Part shown: positions 9,187 through 18,096 of the stretch, piece by piece
How the letters are laid out: each line of letters opens with the position of its first letter
How positions within the stretch are numbered: the first letter of the stretch is position 1
Assembly: GCA_046297495.1 (NCBI GenBank)
Contig: JBKBIP010000037.1
Location: 1-45,573 of the forward strand
Length of the DNA stretch: 45,573 nt
DNA from: JBKBIP01 sp046297495
GTDB taxonomy: Bacteria; Planctomycetota; Planctomycetia; Gemmatales; Gemmataceae
Direction of reading: 5' to 3'
Notes under the pieces: model-generated
Databases searched by the model: none
Seen by the model: the letters and a program-made list of their open reading frames with translations, nothing else
Told to the model about the DNA's origin: nothing
Program-made: the position numbers and the translations under genes

Positions 9187-10989
9187 TCACTCCTTCCCCG
9201 CTAATTGCTCAGCCTCGGCCACCATGTCGCCGAGCAGGCGCAGGCCGAGCTCCCAGAACGACGGATCCATGACGTTAATGTCTAGCTTGGCCAGCAGGGC
9301 GTCGGGGGCGTCGGAGCCGCCGGCGGAGAGCAGCTCCAAATAGCGCGGGACGAACGCCGGACCTTCTTGTATGTACTTTTGCACCAGAGCGAGCACCAGC
9401 AATTCACCGAAGGAATAGGCGTAGCAATAAAACGGCGCATGAATAAAGTGACCAATGTATGACCACCACCAGCCGTATCCTTCGGACAAGCGCACGACAG
9501 CGCCGTGCATGGGACGATTGGCCTCTAGCCATAGCTCGTTGATCTGTTCGGTGGTCAGCTCCCCTTTTTCCTGGCGGGCGCGATGGGCCAGCTGCTCAAA
9601 GCGTGTCAGCACGACTTGGCGGAAGACGGTGGCGAAGGCGTCCTCGATCTTGCCGCACAGCAAGGCCAAGCGAATGCGCGGCTCCGGGTACACGCGCAGC
9701 AGCTGCTGAAACGTGAGCATCTCGCCGAAAACGCTGGCCGTCTCCGCCGTGGTTAGCGGTGTGTCGCATTGGAGATACCCCACCGAACGCGACAAATACT
9801 GATGCAAGCCGTGCCCCAATTCATGAGCCAACGTCATGACATCGCGTAGCTTATCGGTGAAATTCATCAGGATGTACGGATGCGCGCTGGGGACGGCGCT
9901 GCTGCTGAAGGCGCCGCCGCGCTTGCCGGGGCGCGGCTCGGCGTCGATCCAGCTTTTGTCGAAGAACTCGCGGATGATGCCCCCCGCTTGGGGGCTAAAG
10001 GCGGCGTAACTATCCTCGACCAGTTTCCGGGCCGTGGACCAGTCACAGCTAGGCATATCGGCGACAATCGGGGCGTAGCGGTCGTAATCCTCAAGCGGCT
10101 CGACGCCGAGCAGTTTACCCTTGAGACGGTAATAGCGCTGTACCGTCGGGAAATGGCGTTCAGCGGCGGTCATCAGGGCGTCCACGACCGGCTGGGTGAT
10201 CTCATTGGCCAGATGGCGTGGGGCCATCGGTTCCGCGAAGCGGCGCAGGCGACAATCGATCTGATGGTCGAGCACTACGTTGTTGAAGATGAACGACAGC
10301 AAGCGGGCATTCGCTTGCAATCCTTTGGTCAATCCCTCGGCGGCGGCTTGGCGAGCGGAGCGGTCGGCGTCGTACAATTTGGCCAGGATGAGCTGTTGGG
10401 ACAACATCTCGGTCGCGCCGGCGTGCTCGAAGGGGAATTGAATGGCCGACACGGTTTCATCAAACAACCGCGTGAACGCCGCGCGCCCCGTGACGGCTTT
10501 TTCATCAAGGATTTTCTCCTCCGGCTCGCTCAGGTAGTGCGGTTTCCAGACCCGTTTGCGCTCCAGATAGTGACGATATTTCGCCAACTCGGCGTGCTGG
10601 ATCAGCGGTTGGGCAATCTCATCCGGCAAGGCGATCCATTCCAGATCAAAAAAGATCAGGTGCTTGTTGATGGCGGTGCGTTGTTCGGTGGTACGGGCCA
10701 CCAAAGCGCCGTGTCGGGGATCATCCGTCTTGGCGGCATGAAGCAAATGGGCATAGATGGCTGGCTTGTCCATCTGTTCGGACAGACTTTCCAGCTCCGC
10801 CAACGCTTGCCGCAGCAACTCCGGCTTCGGCCCGCCGTCCACGTTGATCTGACCGCGATACGCCGACTCAAACGCTTGTGCCCGTTTCAGAGCCGTTTCC
10901 AAATCGCGTTGGAGCGCGGCATCTTCGACATGTTGATACAGGTCTTGCAAATTCCAACAAACGCCTTGAGCCGTACTCATGGATGGCAT
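9187..10989 (-). CDS. M3 family oligoendopeptidase (PepF-like)
   Basis: A 600-residue zinc metallopeptidase of family M3, subfamily B (oligoendopeptidase F type), cytoplasmic, cleaving short peptides. The zinc site is H389-E-L-G-H393 in AHELGHGLHQ, and the downstream glutamate lies in TTAETASVFGEMLTF. The N-terminal half is the helical PepF domain (WNLQDLYQHVEDAALQ, LARLYDADR-like segment). The length is normal for the family. I chose the ATG at 10989 because AAGGA lies 9 bases upstream; an in-frame start at 11022 and one at 10980 are possible. It is the last gene of a minus-strand run after the secernin-like and zinc-ribbon genes, with 81 bases between it and the latter. Confidence 0.93.
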   Translation of the reverse strand: MPSMSTAQGVCWNLQDLYQHVEDAALQRDLETALKRAQAFESAYRGQINVDGGPKPELLRQALAELESLSEQMDKPAIYAHLLHAAKTDDPRHGALVARTTEQRTAINKHLIFFDLEWIALPDEIAQPLIQHAELAKYRHYLERKRVWKPHYLSEPEEKILDEKAVTGRAAFTRLFDETVSAIQFPFEHAGATEMLSQQLILAKLYDADRSARQAAAEGLTKGLQANARLLSFIFNNVVLDHQIDCRLRRFAEPMAPRHLANEITQPVVDALMTAAERHFPTVQRYYRLKGKLLGVEPLEDYDRYAPIVADMPSCDWSTARKLVEDSYAAFSPQAGGIIREFFDKSWIDAEPRPGKRGGAFSSSAVPSAHPYILMNFTDKLRDVMTLAHELGHGLHQYLSRSVGYLQCDTPLTTAETASVFGEMLTFQQLLRVYPEPRIRLALLCGKIEDAFATVFRQVVLTRFEQLAHRARQEKGELTTEQINELWLEANRPMHGAVVRLSEGYGWWWSYIGHFIHAPFYCYAYSFGELLVLALVQKYIQEGPAFVPRYLELLSAGGSDAPDALLAKLDINVMDPSFWELGLRLLGDMVAEAEQLAGKE

Positions 10990-11070
10990 GGGGATAAATC
11001 CTTGATGGAATGCTCGTGTCAATGGCCCGATTCGGTACGAGCCATTTCGCGTCCGCCCGCCAGGCTCATT

Positions 11071-12042
11071 CTATGGCGCCAGCTCCTCTTGCCAGTGTTG
11101 TTGGCGTTGCAAAATTTCTTGCAATTTCTCATCGAGCGGCTGCAAACAGCAGGAGGTCGCGGCCTCGGGGTTGGTGATGAGGACGCCGCTGTCCGGCTCG
11201 AAGCGGATGACCCATTGGCCTCCCGCCTCACGGCGCGCGCTCGCCAAGCGGGCGCCGAAGAGGAGCATTTGGGGATCATCCAACGGCAGCAGGCGCAACA
11301 AGCGCAGGTCGGCTAGCTCCAAACGAGCTTCCTCGGAACCGACGAACGGGCGATAGCTGATGTGATATTGACCTTGGGCGTCCCGGCGCACCGAGGCCAG
11401 GAAAAGCACTCCCTTGCCGCGATAATGGCGCTGGAAGTTCGCTTCCCATTCCGCTTCCCGCAAGCCGGCAGCATGACCAAGTATCTGTTCCAGCGATTCA
11501 CGCAGCAAGTCGGCCAACAAATTCGCTTGCGAGCGGAGCGCCGCCAGCGTGCGGCGTTCCGCGACCGAAACAGTGGCGGGGTTGTCTTCCACATGTCGCC
11601 AGACCGCGTTCAGCTCCGCGCTGGCCGTCTGGTAGTAGCCGCGACCGAGAGCTTCCCGCGCGCTGGCCAGCGTCCCATCGATGTTGGGGGGAGCTTTCGG
11701 TTGCTGCTTCGGCGCGGCGGCTCGGTTCGGTAACCAAACAACCAGAATCACCATCCCCATGACACTCAACAACGCCACGGTGATGACAGCGGCTCTCAGC
11801 GGCGGATGCCAAAACCCGCGTTCCACCGTGGGCGCGGCAGCGGCTTCCGATCCCTGCACCGACGGCAAGGGGCTGATCGGCAACACAAAGACGTTATCTT
11901 GACAGTTAGGACAAGCCAAAACCTGATGGCATTGCTGCCGTGATCCCGTCAGCATATGGCCGCAAGCACACGTCACCCGAAACGGCGTTTCGGGGCGCGG
12001 CGGTGGTTTCTTGCTCTCCCTCCATCGTAAACGTGGCAGCAT
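11071..12042 (-). CDS. zinc-ribbon single-pass membrane protein of unknown function
   Basis: About 323 residues from the ATG at 12042; a GTG at 12090 would add 16 residues, and neither start has a clear Shine-Dalgarno. The N-terminus has a two-pair cysteine motif, C-A-C-G then C-P-N-C about 20 residues later, typical of a zinc ribbon. A Pro/Ala-rich linker and one transmembrane helix follow (AAVITVALLSVMGMVILVVWL, about residues 82-102). The C-terminal 200 residues are soluble, with a helical region and then a beta-rich part including VLFLASVRRDAQGQYHISYR. This N-in zinc ribbon plus membrane anchor layout is common among planctomycete hypothetical proteins. The gene lies between a secernin-like gene and an M3 peptidase, which suggests but does not show a peptide-related job. 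Confidence 0.7.
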   Translation of the reverse strand: MLPRLRWRESKKPPPRPETPFRVTCACGHMLTGSRQQCHQVLACPNCQDNVFVLPISPLPSVQGSEAAAAPTVERGFWHPPLRAAVITVALLSVMGMVILVVWLPNRAAAPKQQPKAPPNIDGTLASAREALGRGYYQTASAELNAVWRHVEDNPATVSVAERRTLAALRSQANLLADLLRESLEQILGHAAGLREAEWEANFQRHYRGKGVLFLASVRRDAQGQYHISYRPFVGSEEARLELADLRLLRLLPLDDPQMLLFGARLASARREAGGQWVIRFEPDSGVLITNPEAATSCCLQPLDEKLQEILQRQQHWQEELAP

Positions 12043-12139
12043 GATTGAGATGTATCGAGAAAGGAATCGGCCCGCGCGGGTCGTGAACACACGGTTATCA
12101 TCAGATGCCTCACGACTCGCGCCGGCCCTGTTTCATTGC

Positions 12140-13429
12140 TCAGCCGGCGATAAACACGTCGGCGCTCGCGGAATCCCGACGTGCCGAGGTCAATCCCCGG
12201 TGCGGCGGCGTGATCGCCAAAGCGTGTTCCAGCTCTTCGACGAGATGTTGCAGGAACGCATCGCACTGTCGGCGTGATTCCAAAGAGGCGCTGCTGGGCC
12301 TCACCCCTGCCAATTCCTCCAGAAATTCCGCCGTTTTCTGGTCCACTTGTTCTTGCATGGTGGACAATGCCGCGGCGGCTTTGAGGGGCGAAGTTCCGTC
12401 ATTCAGTAGCAGCTCATGGAGATATGACAACTCCTGCCACCAGTCCGCCAAGCTGGCCGGCTGTCCTCCTTCCATGGGAGCGGGTTCCGGCCAAACCGCT
12501 TGCCAAAAGAAGGGGAAGTAGATACCGGCGTCCAAAGAGCCAATCCAGGCCCACACCGGTTCGGGAGCGACCGCGTCCGCCGTCAAGCGCGCGACCATGC
12601 AGCTATGGCCCAGACGCATCGTGGAAGGGGCGGATGCCGCCGCCGATGCGGGGCTGGCGGCCAGCGTTTGCGCAATCCGGCGCTCCAGTCGGCGTAGGAA
12701 GCAGAGATCGATGCGGCCCTGTTGTTCCTCGAGCCAGCGCGTGCTCTGCCCCCACCAGCGCCAGACAGAGGCTTCTTCCGAGAGGGGCAGCCCCACCGTG
12801 CCGAAATCCAGCTTGTTGCCATCGCCGGGCCACCAGCCTTGCTCGATGGCATAACAGGCCAAGCCAGGAGAGATGCGGTCCCAATCCTGGCGAATGACAC
12901 TGGTATCGCCCACGACGCGCATCTGGCGAATCTCTTGGCAAACCCAGAATGGTCCCGCGCATTCGATGACCAGGGCTTCCTGGGGATCGGCCAGCAACAA
13001 GATAGCGTCTTCCGAAGAGGCCGCGTGTGGTCCATATTCCTCCAGCAGGTGCGCCACGACATCGACCGCCTGACGAGCGTTGCGGGCACGCTCCAGGGAC
13101 AGACGCACCAAATCGGTGCCGACCAGACCGTCTTGCTGACCGCGAATCTTACTGTGCCAACAAGTACAGCCCGCCGCCAACTGATGTTCATTCACGCCAT
13201 GCGTCAGGCCCCAGGCGCCAGCGGGTCTGCTGCCGAACACCGTGTAGGTCTGACGTGCTTGAGGAATGTCCAGATGTTGCGTCCGCACCTTCTCTCCCCA
13301 GGCGAAGGCCCGCCCGGGAATCTGAACCCACGACAACCCCGCTTTCGGCGGGGAGAGCATCGTATGAGCGAATAGCGTGCTTCCATCCACAGTAGCCTGT
13401 CCCAAGGCCACGATTGCTTGGCGTCCCAT
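12140..13429 (-). CDS. secernin / C69-like protein lacking the N-terminal catalytic cysteine
   Basis: A 429-residue protein with the secernin/peptidase C69 layout. DGSTLFAH (residues 15-22), SRPAGAWGLTHGVNEHQLAAG (about 67-87), GLVGTDLVRLSLERARNARQAVDVVAHLLEEYG and an ILLLADPQEALVIECAG stretch all match family landmarks. Active members carry a cysteine near the start that becomes the N-terminal nucleophile. Here that place is MGRQAIVALGQATVDG, with Arg3 (or Ala5, depending on alignment) at the position, and the first cysteine is residue 88. The family motif K-N-S-D is also replaced by H-T-M-L. The ATG at 13429 has AGGAG 11 bases upstream; an upstream in-frame extension to 13483 adds no cysteine either. 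It is first in a minus-strand run with the zinc-ribbon and M3 peptidase genes. Confidence 0.8.
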   Translation of the reverse strand: MGRQAIVALGQATVDGSTLFAHTMLSPPKAGLSWVQIPGRAFAWGEKVRTQHLDIPQARQTYTVFGSRPAGAWGLTHGVNEHQLAAGCTCWHSKIRGQQDGLVGTDLVRLSLERARNARQAVDVVAHLLEEYGPHAASSEDAILLLADPQEALVIECAGPFWVCQEIRQMRVVGDTSVIRQDWDRISPGLACYAIEQGWWPGDGNKLDFGTVGLPLSEEASVWRWWGQSTRWLEEQQGRIDLCFLRRLERRIAQTLAASPASAAASAPSTMRLGHSCMVARLTADAVAPEPVWAWIGSLDAGIYFPFFWQAVWPEPAPMEGGQPASLADWWQELSYLHELLLNDGTSPLKAAAALSTMQEQVDQKTAEFLEELAGVRPSSASLESRRQCDAFLQHLVEELEHALAITPPHRGLTSARRDSASADVFIAG

Positions 13430-13873
13430 CGTTCGCGTTGCTCCTGAAATTGTGAGTGGAGAGTTGGAAAACCTGAGCGACAATCCTTGGTTCGCTCGCT
13501 CGCTTCATGGGGATCGCGACATCGCGGCCCAACCGTGCGCAAGGCACAACAACCGCGCGCGACTCGTGGAAGCCAGCCCATCGAGAAACGGATCATCCAT
13601 GTTGGAAACGACCGAGCTTTTCCTGCTCTTATTGGAACACAAGCTGGTTCCCTTCGCAACTGGTCCAAGGGATTCTTTGGTCCCACCTGGCGAGTCGCGG
13701 CGCCAAAGTCTTCGGATTGGGGAAAATCCACGGGAAAGTATCGCGGGATTCGCGCTTCTTGCTTGCACTCCGCGCGATCCTCGCCTATATTCATACCTAG
13801 ACATCAAACCGCGACACCCGCCCGCTATTCCTACCGAATATGGCCCGCCTGGTTCACTCTGGAGAGTTCCATC
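13430..13873. other. 444-bp divergent intergenic region, no gene seen
   Basis: This region separates the minus-strand secernin-like gene from the second DUF1549 gene. One frame on the plus strand is open right through it into that gene, but it has no signal-peptide or domain similarity before 13874, so it is not taken as coding. It should hold the promoters of both directions. Confidence 0.5.
13763..13791 (+). promoter_or_regulatory. possible sigma-70-like promoter of module 2
   Basis: TATATT at 13786-13791 matches the -10 consensus at five of six bases. TTGCAC at 13763-13768, 17 bases upstream, is a weak -35. The site lies about 80 bases before the module 2 start at 13874. This is a visual match only. 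Confidence 0.3.
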
Positions 13874-15508
13874 ATGGTCCAATCGCGCCACGGTTTTCTG
13901 ATCATTTGCGCGCTCGGAACGTTGGCGGCGACGGCAGCTGGCGCCGAGCCGTTGCACGCGCGGATTGACAAGCTGATCGCCGACAAGGCTCAAGGCCAAC
14001 CCGCCAGCCCGCTCAGCGAGGATGCCGAGTTCGTGCGCCGCGTGTATCTCGATCTGGCAGGCCGTATTCCCACCGCCGAGGAGACGAAGGCTTTTCTACA
14101 GGATCAGGCCTCCGACAAACGAGCAAAGCTGGTTGACAAACTGTTGGACAGTCCCGATTATCCCCGGCGGATGCAGGAACTGTTCCATGTCATGTTCATG
14201 GAACGGCTGGGGGATCATCCCGAATGGACCAAGTATCTGCGGCAATCCTTCGAGCAGAACAAGCCGTGGGACCAGATGGCGCGGGAGATTCTGCGTGCCG
14301 ACGCCCAGGATGAAGCCAATCGCGGGGCGGCGTTCTTCTACGCCAAACGCCTGGAAAACTTCGGTCAGAATCCCGTCGATTATCCGGCCTTGACGCGCGA
14401 CGTGGGCCGTCTGTTCCTGGGTAAGGATTTGCAATGCGCCCAGTGCCACGATCACCTGTTCATCGACGAGTACACCCAAGATGATTTTCAAGGCTTGTTC
14501 GCGTTCTTTCAGAACACCATGTTGGTCGATGCCGCCAAGCCGGCCATTGGTGAAAAGCTGATGGCACAAAAACTCGATTATATGTCCGTCTTCAAGAAAG
14601 TACCGAAACAAACCGGCCCGCGTCTTCCCGGCAACCAGGAGGTCGAAATCCCCAACTTCGCCAAGGGGGAGGAATACCTGGAACCTCCTGACCGCAAGAC
14701 ACGCTTCCCCGGCATTCCCCGTTTCAGCCCCTTGGCCAGCTTGGCCGAACAGTTGCCCACCGCCGCGAATGCGGATTTCAGCCGAAACATGGTCAATCGG
14801 CTCTGGTTCATCCTGATGGGCCGCGGCCTCGTCGATCCGCTCGACCTATTTCATAGTGACAATCCGCCGTCGCATCCTGAGCTGCTGGACGTGTTGGCTA
14901 AGGAATTTGTAGCCCACCGCTTCGATATGAAATGGCTGCTGCGCGAGCTGGCGTTGACGGAAACCTATCAGCGGTCGAGCCTGTTACCCGAAGGAAGCGC
15001 CAAACCACCCGCCCCGGAATCGTTCCTGACGGCCCACGAAAAGCGCCTGTCCGCCGAGCAACTGCTCTGGAGCATGTTGCAAGCCACGGGCACGCTGGAT
15101 AGCGTCTTGGGGCCGGAAAGGAACCTGACCGCCGATCCGAAAGACTGGCCGGCCGCCTACACGACCCTGTTGGCCAAGTTTCACAAGGCTTTCGCCAACC
15201 CGCCGCGCGAGCCGGAAGACACCTTCGCTCCCTCGCTCAAGGCGGCGCTGTTCGTCTTGAATGACAACACGGTGATCGGCTGGCTGGCACCGAAATCGGG
15301 CAACCTAGTGGATCGTCTGCTGAAGATGGAGGCGGCGGACCAGCTCGCCGACGAGCTGTATATCAATATCTTGTCACGCTATCCCACGGCGGCCGAAAAA
15401 GCCGAAGTCGCCGATTATCTCGGCACACGTCCGGAACGCCGTCCCGAAGCCGTCGGCCAACTGGTCTGGGCGCTGTTGGCCTCGACGGAATTTAGCGTCA
15501 ATCATTAG
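13874..15508 (+). CDS. DUF1549/DUF1553 (planctomycete cytochrome PSCyt2-PSD1) protein, module 2
   Basis: A 544-residue paralogue of the protein at 733-2391. The signal peptide is MVQSRHGFLIICALGTLA followed by an Ala-rich stretch ending AAGAEPLHARID. DUF1549 covers about residues 30-230 with the heme motif C188-A-Q-C191-H192 then DH. DUF1553 covers about 290-540 with VNRLWFILMGRGLVDP, PPSHPELLDVLA and LRELALTETYQRSS. GGAG lies about 9 bases before the ATG. The open frame reaches back to 13487, but the signal peptide fixes the start here. It is the first gene of a module in the same order and orientation as that at 733-4910. Confidence 0.93.
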   Translation: MVQSRHGFLIICALGTLAATAAGAEPLHARIDKLIADKAQGQPASPLSEDAEFVRRVYLDLAGRIPTAEETKAFLQDQASDKRAKLVDKLLDSPDYPRRMQELFHVMFMERLGDHPEWTKYLRQSFEQNKPWDQMAREILRADAQDEANRGAAFFYAKRLENFGQNPVDYPALTRDVGRLFLGKDLQCAQCHDHLFIDEYTQDDFQGLFAFFQNTMLVDAAKPAIGEKLMAQKLDYMSVFKKVPKQTGPRLPGNQEVEIPNFAKGEEYLEPPDRKTRFPGIPRFSPLASLAEQLPTAANADFSRNMVNRLWFILMGRGLVDPLDLFHSDNPPSHPELLDVLAKEFVAHRFDMKWLLRELALTETYQRSSLLPEGSAKPPAPESFLTAHEKRLSAEQLLWSMLQATGTLDSVLGPERNLTADPKDWPAAYTTLLAKFHKAFANPPREPEDTFAPSLKAALFVLNDNTVIGWLAPKSGNLVDRLLKMEAADQLADELYINILSRYPTAAEKAEVADYLGTRPERRPEAVGQLVWALLASTEFSVNH

Positions 15509-15541
15509 CCCTGTGGTAACGTCAAGGAGGTTCATAAGGAC

Positions 15542-15577
15542 ATGACTTCCACTTATGGCGTGCCTTTGAAAGACTGA
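15542..15577 (+). CDS. possible 11-residue leader peptide upstream of the module 2 DUF1501 gene
   Basis: A micro-ORF, MTSTYGVPLKD, starts at 15542 behind two purine-rich sites (AAGGAGG about 13 bases and AAGGA about 1-5 bases upstream). Its TGA shares a base with an ATG at 15577, which opens an 81-codon frame overlapping the DUF1501 start in another register. It could couple or attenuate translation between the two module genes. Nothing besides the ribosome-binding sites supports expression. Confidence 0.25.
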   Translation: MTSTYGVPLKD

Positions 15578-15673
15578 TGGAGCACTACGCGCATGAGGGA
15601 GAAAACACCCACCTCGTGGCCGCGCGCCACGAAATGAATATAAGACTGTGCCCTGTCAACAAGGAGACTAACA

Positions 15674-16963
15674 GTGCTATTCTCGAAATTCTGTACTCCT
15701 ATCGATCATCACCTGTCCCGCCGGCAATGGCTCGGTGGTGTCGCGGGAGCGGCGGCCGGCTGGATGGGGTTGGGAGCGTTCGCGCAACCGGCCGTCGCGG
15801 CGCGGATGCGGCACGATCATAAGCAAGTGCTCTTCGTCTGGCTGGACGGCGGCATGAGCCAGTTGGAAAGTTGGGACCCCAAGCCAGGCACGCAGTTCGG
15901 CGGCCCGTTTCGCGCCATTCCGACATCGGTGCCGGGAATTCACGTTAGCGAATTGCTGCCGCGCTCGGCCAAGGTCATGCACCATCTGGCCATTGTGCGC
16001 AGCTTATGCACCAAGGACAATTCCCACTCCGCCGGCGTGGCCCGCATTCAGCGCGGCGACCCGAAGAACCGAGGCGTGACCTACCCCTATTTCGGCTCGG
16101 CGGTGGCCAAGCTGCTGGGACCGGGGCCAAGTGGGTTGCCCCCTTATGTCTGGATCAAGCCCGGATCAGGCGGCTTCATCACGCAAGACGCCGGTTTTCT
16201 CGGGCCCAAGTACGGGGCCATCGCCTTCGGGGACGGCAAGCCGCCGGAGAATTTCACCCTACACGAATCGCTCAGCGAGCAAGACGACCAAGACCGCAAT
16301 GACTTGCGTATGCGATTGGATAAGCGTTACGCCGAGCGCCGCCGCCAGGAATGGACCGAAGCCCAGAATTACGTCTTCGAGATGGCCGCCCAGCTGCGCC
16401 GCCGCCGCGAGCTGTTCGACGAAACCAAGTTCGCTCCCCGCGACGTGGAACGCTACGGCCAACATGAAATCGGCCGGCACATGCTCTTGGCCCGTAACAT
16501 GCTTGAAGCGGGGGTGCGCTTCGTGAAAGTCAACTCCTATGGCTGGGACACGCACGGGGACAACTTCAACGGCCACCGCAGCTTGATGCCCAAGTTCGAT
16601 CAGGCGTTCGCGGCCATCGTGGAAGACTTGGCCGAGCGCGGCATGTTGGACAACGTATTGGTCATCGCCATGTCGGAATTTGGCCGGACGCCGCGCATCA
16701 ACGGCCACGTCGGCCGCGATCACTGGCCCGAAGCCTGGTCGCTGGCGATGGCCGGCTGTGGACTCAAGCGCGGCGTCGTCGTCGGCAAGACCAATGACAA
16801 AGGCACGTTCGTCGAAAGTCCAGAACATGACATTGGCCACATGTTCCATACGTGGTTCACCGCCTTGGGTATCGATTCTTTAGGCACCGAATACGACAAC
16901 GGCGGTCAACCATTGCCCATCGCGCACGATTTCTGCCGCCCGGTGCGTGAAGTGTTGGCGTGA
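15674..16963 (+). CDS. DUF1501 protein with Tat signal, module 2
   Basis: A 429-residue protein, the same length as its paralogue at 2539-3828. The Tat motif is S-R16-R17-Q-W-L, followed by GGVAGAAAGWMGLGAF. Family landmarks are VLFVWLDGGMSQLESWDPK, PFRAIPTSVPGIHVSELLP, VLVIAMSEFGRTPRINGH, DHWPEAWSLAMAGCG and GHMFHTWFTALGI. The start is GTG at 15674, with a strong AAGGAG at 15661-15666 and a 7-base spacer. Export in folded form across the cytoplasmic membrane is predicted; the substrate is unknown. The WD40 gene follows after 45 bases. Confidence 0.93.
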   Translation: MLFSKFCTPIDHHLSRRQWLGGVAGAAAGWMGLGAFAQPAVAARMRHDHKQVLFVWLDGGMSQLESWDPKPGTQFGGPFRAIPTSVPGIHVSELLPRSAKVMHHLAIVRSLCTKDNSHSAGVARIQRGDPKNRGVTYPYFGSAVAKLLGPGPSGLPPYVWIKPGSGGFITQDAGFLGPKYGAIAFGDGKPPENFTLHESLSEQDDQDRNDLRMRLDKRYAERRRQEWTEAQNYVFEMAAQLRRRRELFDETKFAPRDVERYGQHEIGRHMLLARNMLEAGVRFVKVNSYGWDTHGDNFNGHRSLMPKFDQAFAAIVEDLAERGMLDNVLVIAMSEFGRTPRINGHVGRDHWPEAWSLAMAGCGLKRGVVVGKTNDKGTFVESPEHDIGHMFHTWFTALGIDSLGTEYDNGGQPLPIAHDFCRPVREVLA

Positions 16964-17008
16964 ATCCCCGGCATCATCCATGACCCTTAAACGAATTCAT
17001 CCATAGCC

Positions 17009-18076
17009 ATGAACGACGATCCCCAAAAATTGCTTGAACGCTACGAACCCAAACAAGTGAAGGTGATCAACGCCGACCGGCAGATGGGAACGCTTCGTTT
17101 TTCCCCCTGCGGCAAACTCTTGGCGGCGGGGGGACACGATGGCGCCATCCACCGTTGGGACGCCAGCAGTGACGATTTGGCCGCGCTGCCGCCGCTAACC
17201 GGGCATGGCGGCTGGGTGCAGAATCTGGTCTTTCACCCCGATGGCCAACGGCTGATCAGCGCCGATTCCTGGGGCCAACTGCGCTGCTGGTCCGTCGCCG
17301 ACAAGGAGCCGAAAACCCTCTGGTCGGTGCCAAACGCCCATGATGGTTGGATTCACGGCTTGGCGCTCAGCGTCGATGGTCGATATATTGTCACCGGCGG
17401 CAATGACCGCGTCGTTCGCGTCTGGACCGCCGATGGCCAAAAGCAACAGGAATGGCCCGGCCACGAGCAAGATATATTGTCCGTCGCCGTGCATCCCGAT
17501 GGCCAATCGGTGGTGTCTGGCGATTTATACGGCGTGGTGAAGCGCTGGGACTTAGCTTCCGGCAAGGTCGTGCGTGAGTTGGATGCCAAGATCCTGTATG
17601 CGTTGAGCCGCTTACAGGATGTCGGCGGGGCGCGTCGTTTGACTTTCGATGCCAAGGGAACGACATTAGCTTGTGCCGGCTTGATTCCCAAGAACGGCGG
17701 CAACGTGCAAGGGAAGCCGACGATTTTGCTCTTTGATTGGCAATCCGGGAAACTGGCGCACACCTTGACGAACTTCGCGGATGGCGACGGCTACGTGTAC
17801 GATGTCTATTTTCATCCCGCTGGTTTCATCATGGCAGTGACGAGCGGCAACCCCGGCACCGGCAAGTTCTTCTTCCAGCGTCCCAGCGACGCCCAACCGT
17901 TCTTCATTATGACCAAAATGGCTAATTGTCACGCGCTGGCCGTGCATCCCAATGGCCAGCGCCTGGCCATTGCCGCCACCAACACCGGCAGCGCCGGCAA
18001 CGGCCGCCAATTGAAAGACGGCGAATACCCAGGCAACTTCTCGCCGATTTTTATCTGGGACATGCCGGCCGGGTGA
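17009..18076 (+). CDS. WD40 repeat protein, module 2
   Basis: A 355-residue cytoplasmic beta-propeller protein, homologous along its length to that at 3825-4910. Visible blades include TLRFSPCGKLLAAGGHDG with IHRWD, WVQNLVFHPDGQRLISAD, WIHGLALSVDGRYIVTGGND with VVRVWT, ILSVAVHPDGQSVVSGD with VKRWDL, and LTFDAKGTTLACAG. The segment LFDWQSGK and the REL-DAK block are shared with the paralogue, but the Pro/Lys tail is missing. Unlike module 1 it does not overlap the DUF1501 stop. It ends before a strong hairpin at 18097-18138. Confidence 0.92.
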   Translation: MNDDPQKLLERYEPKQVKVINADRQMGTLRFSPCGKLLAAGGHDGAIHRWDASSDDLAALPPLTGHGGWVQNLVFHPDGQRLISADSWGQLRCWSVADKEPKTLWSVPNAHDGWIHGLALSVDGRYIVTGGNDRVVRVWTADGQKQQEWPGHEQDILSVAVHPDGQSVVSGDLYGVVKRWDLASGKVVRELDAKILYALSRLQDVGGARRLTFDAKGTTLACAGLIPKNGGNVQGKPTILLFDWQSGKLAHTLTNFADGDGYVYDVYFHPAGFIMAVTSGNPGTGKFFFQRPSDAQPFFIMTKMANCHALAVHPNGQRLAIAATNTGSAGNGRQLKDGEYPGNFSPIFIWDMPAG

Positions 18077-18096
18077 TGGAGTCGTGGTATCAGCTG

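Noticed and set aside
13487..13873. 129-codon N-terminal extension of the module 2 DUF1549 protein
   Set aside because: A clear signal peptide starts at 13874 with a ribosome-binding site; the upstream part has no recognisable content.
15577..15822. 81-codon frame overlapping the module 2 DUF1501 start
   Set aside because: Overlaps the well-supported DUF1501 gene in another frame and has no family resemblance; kept only as context for the micro-ORF.
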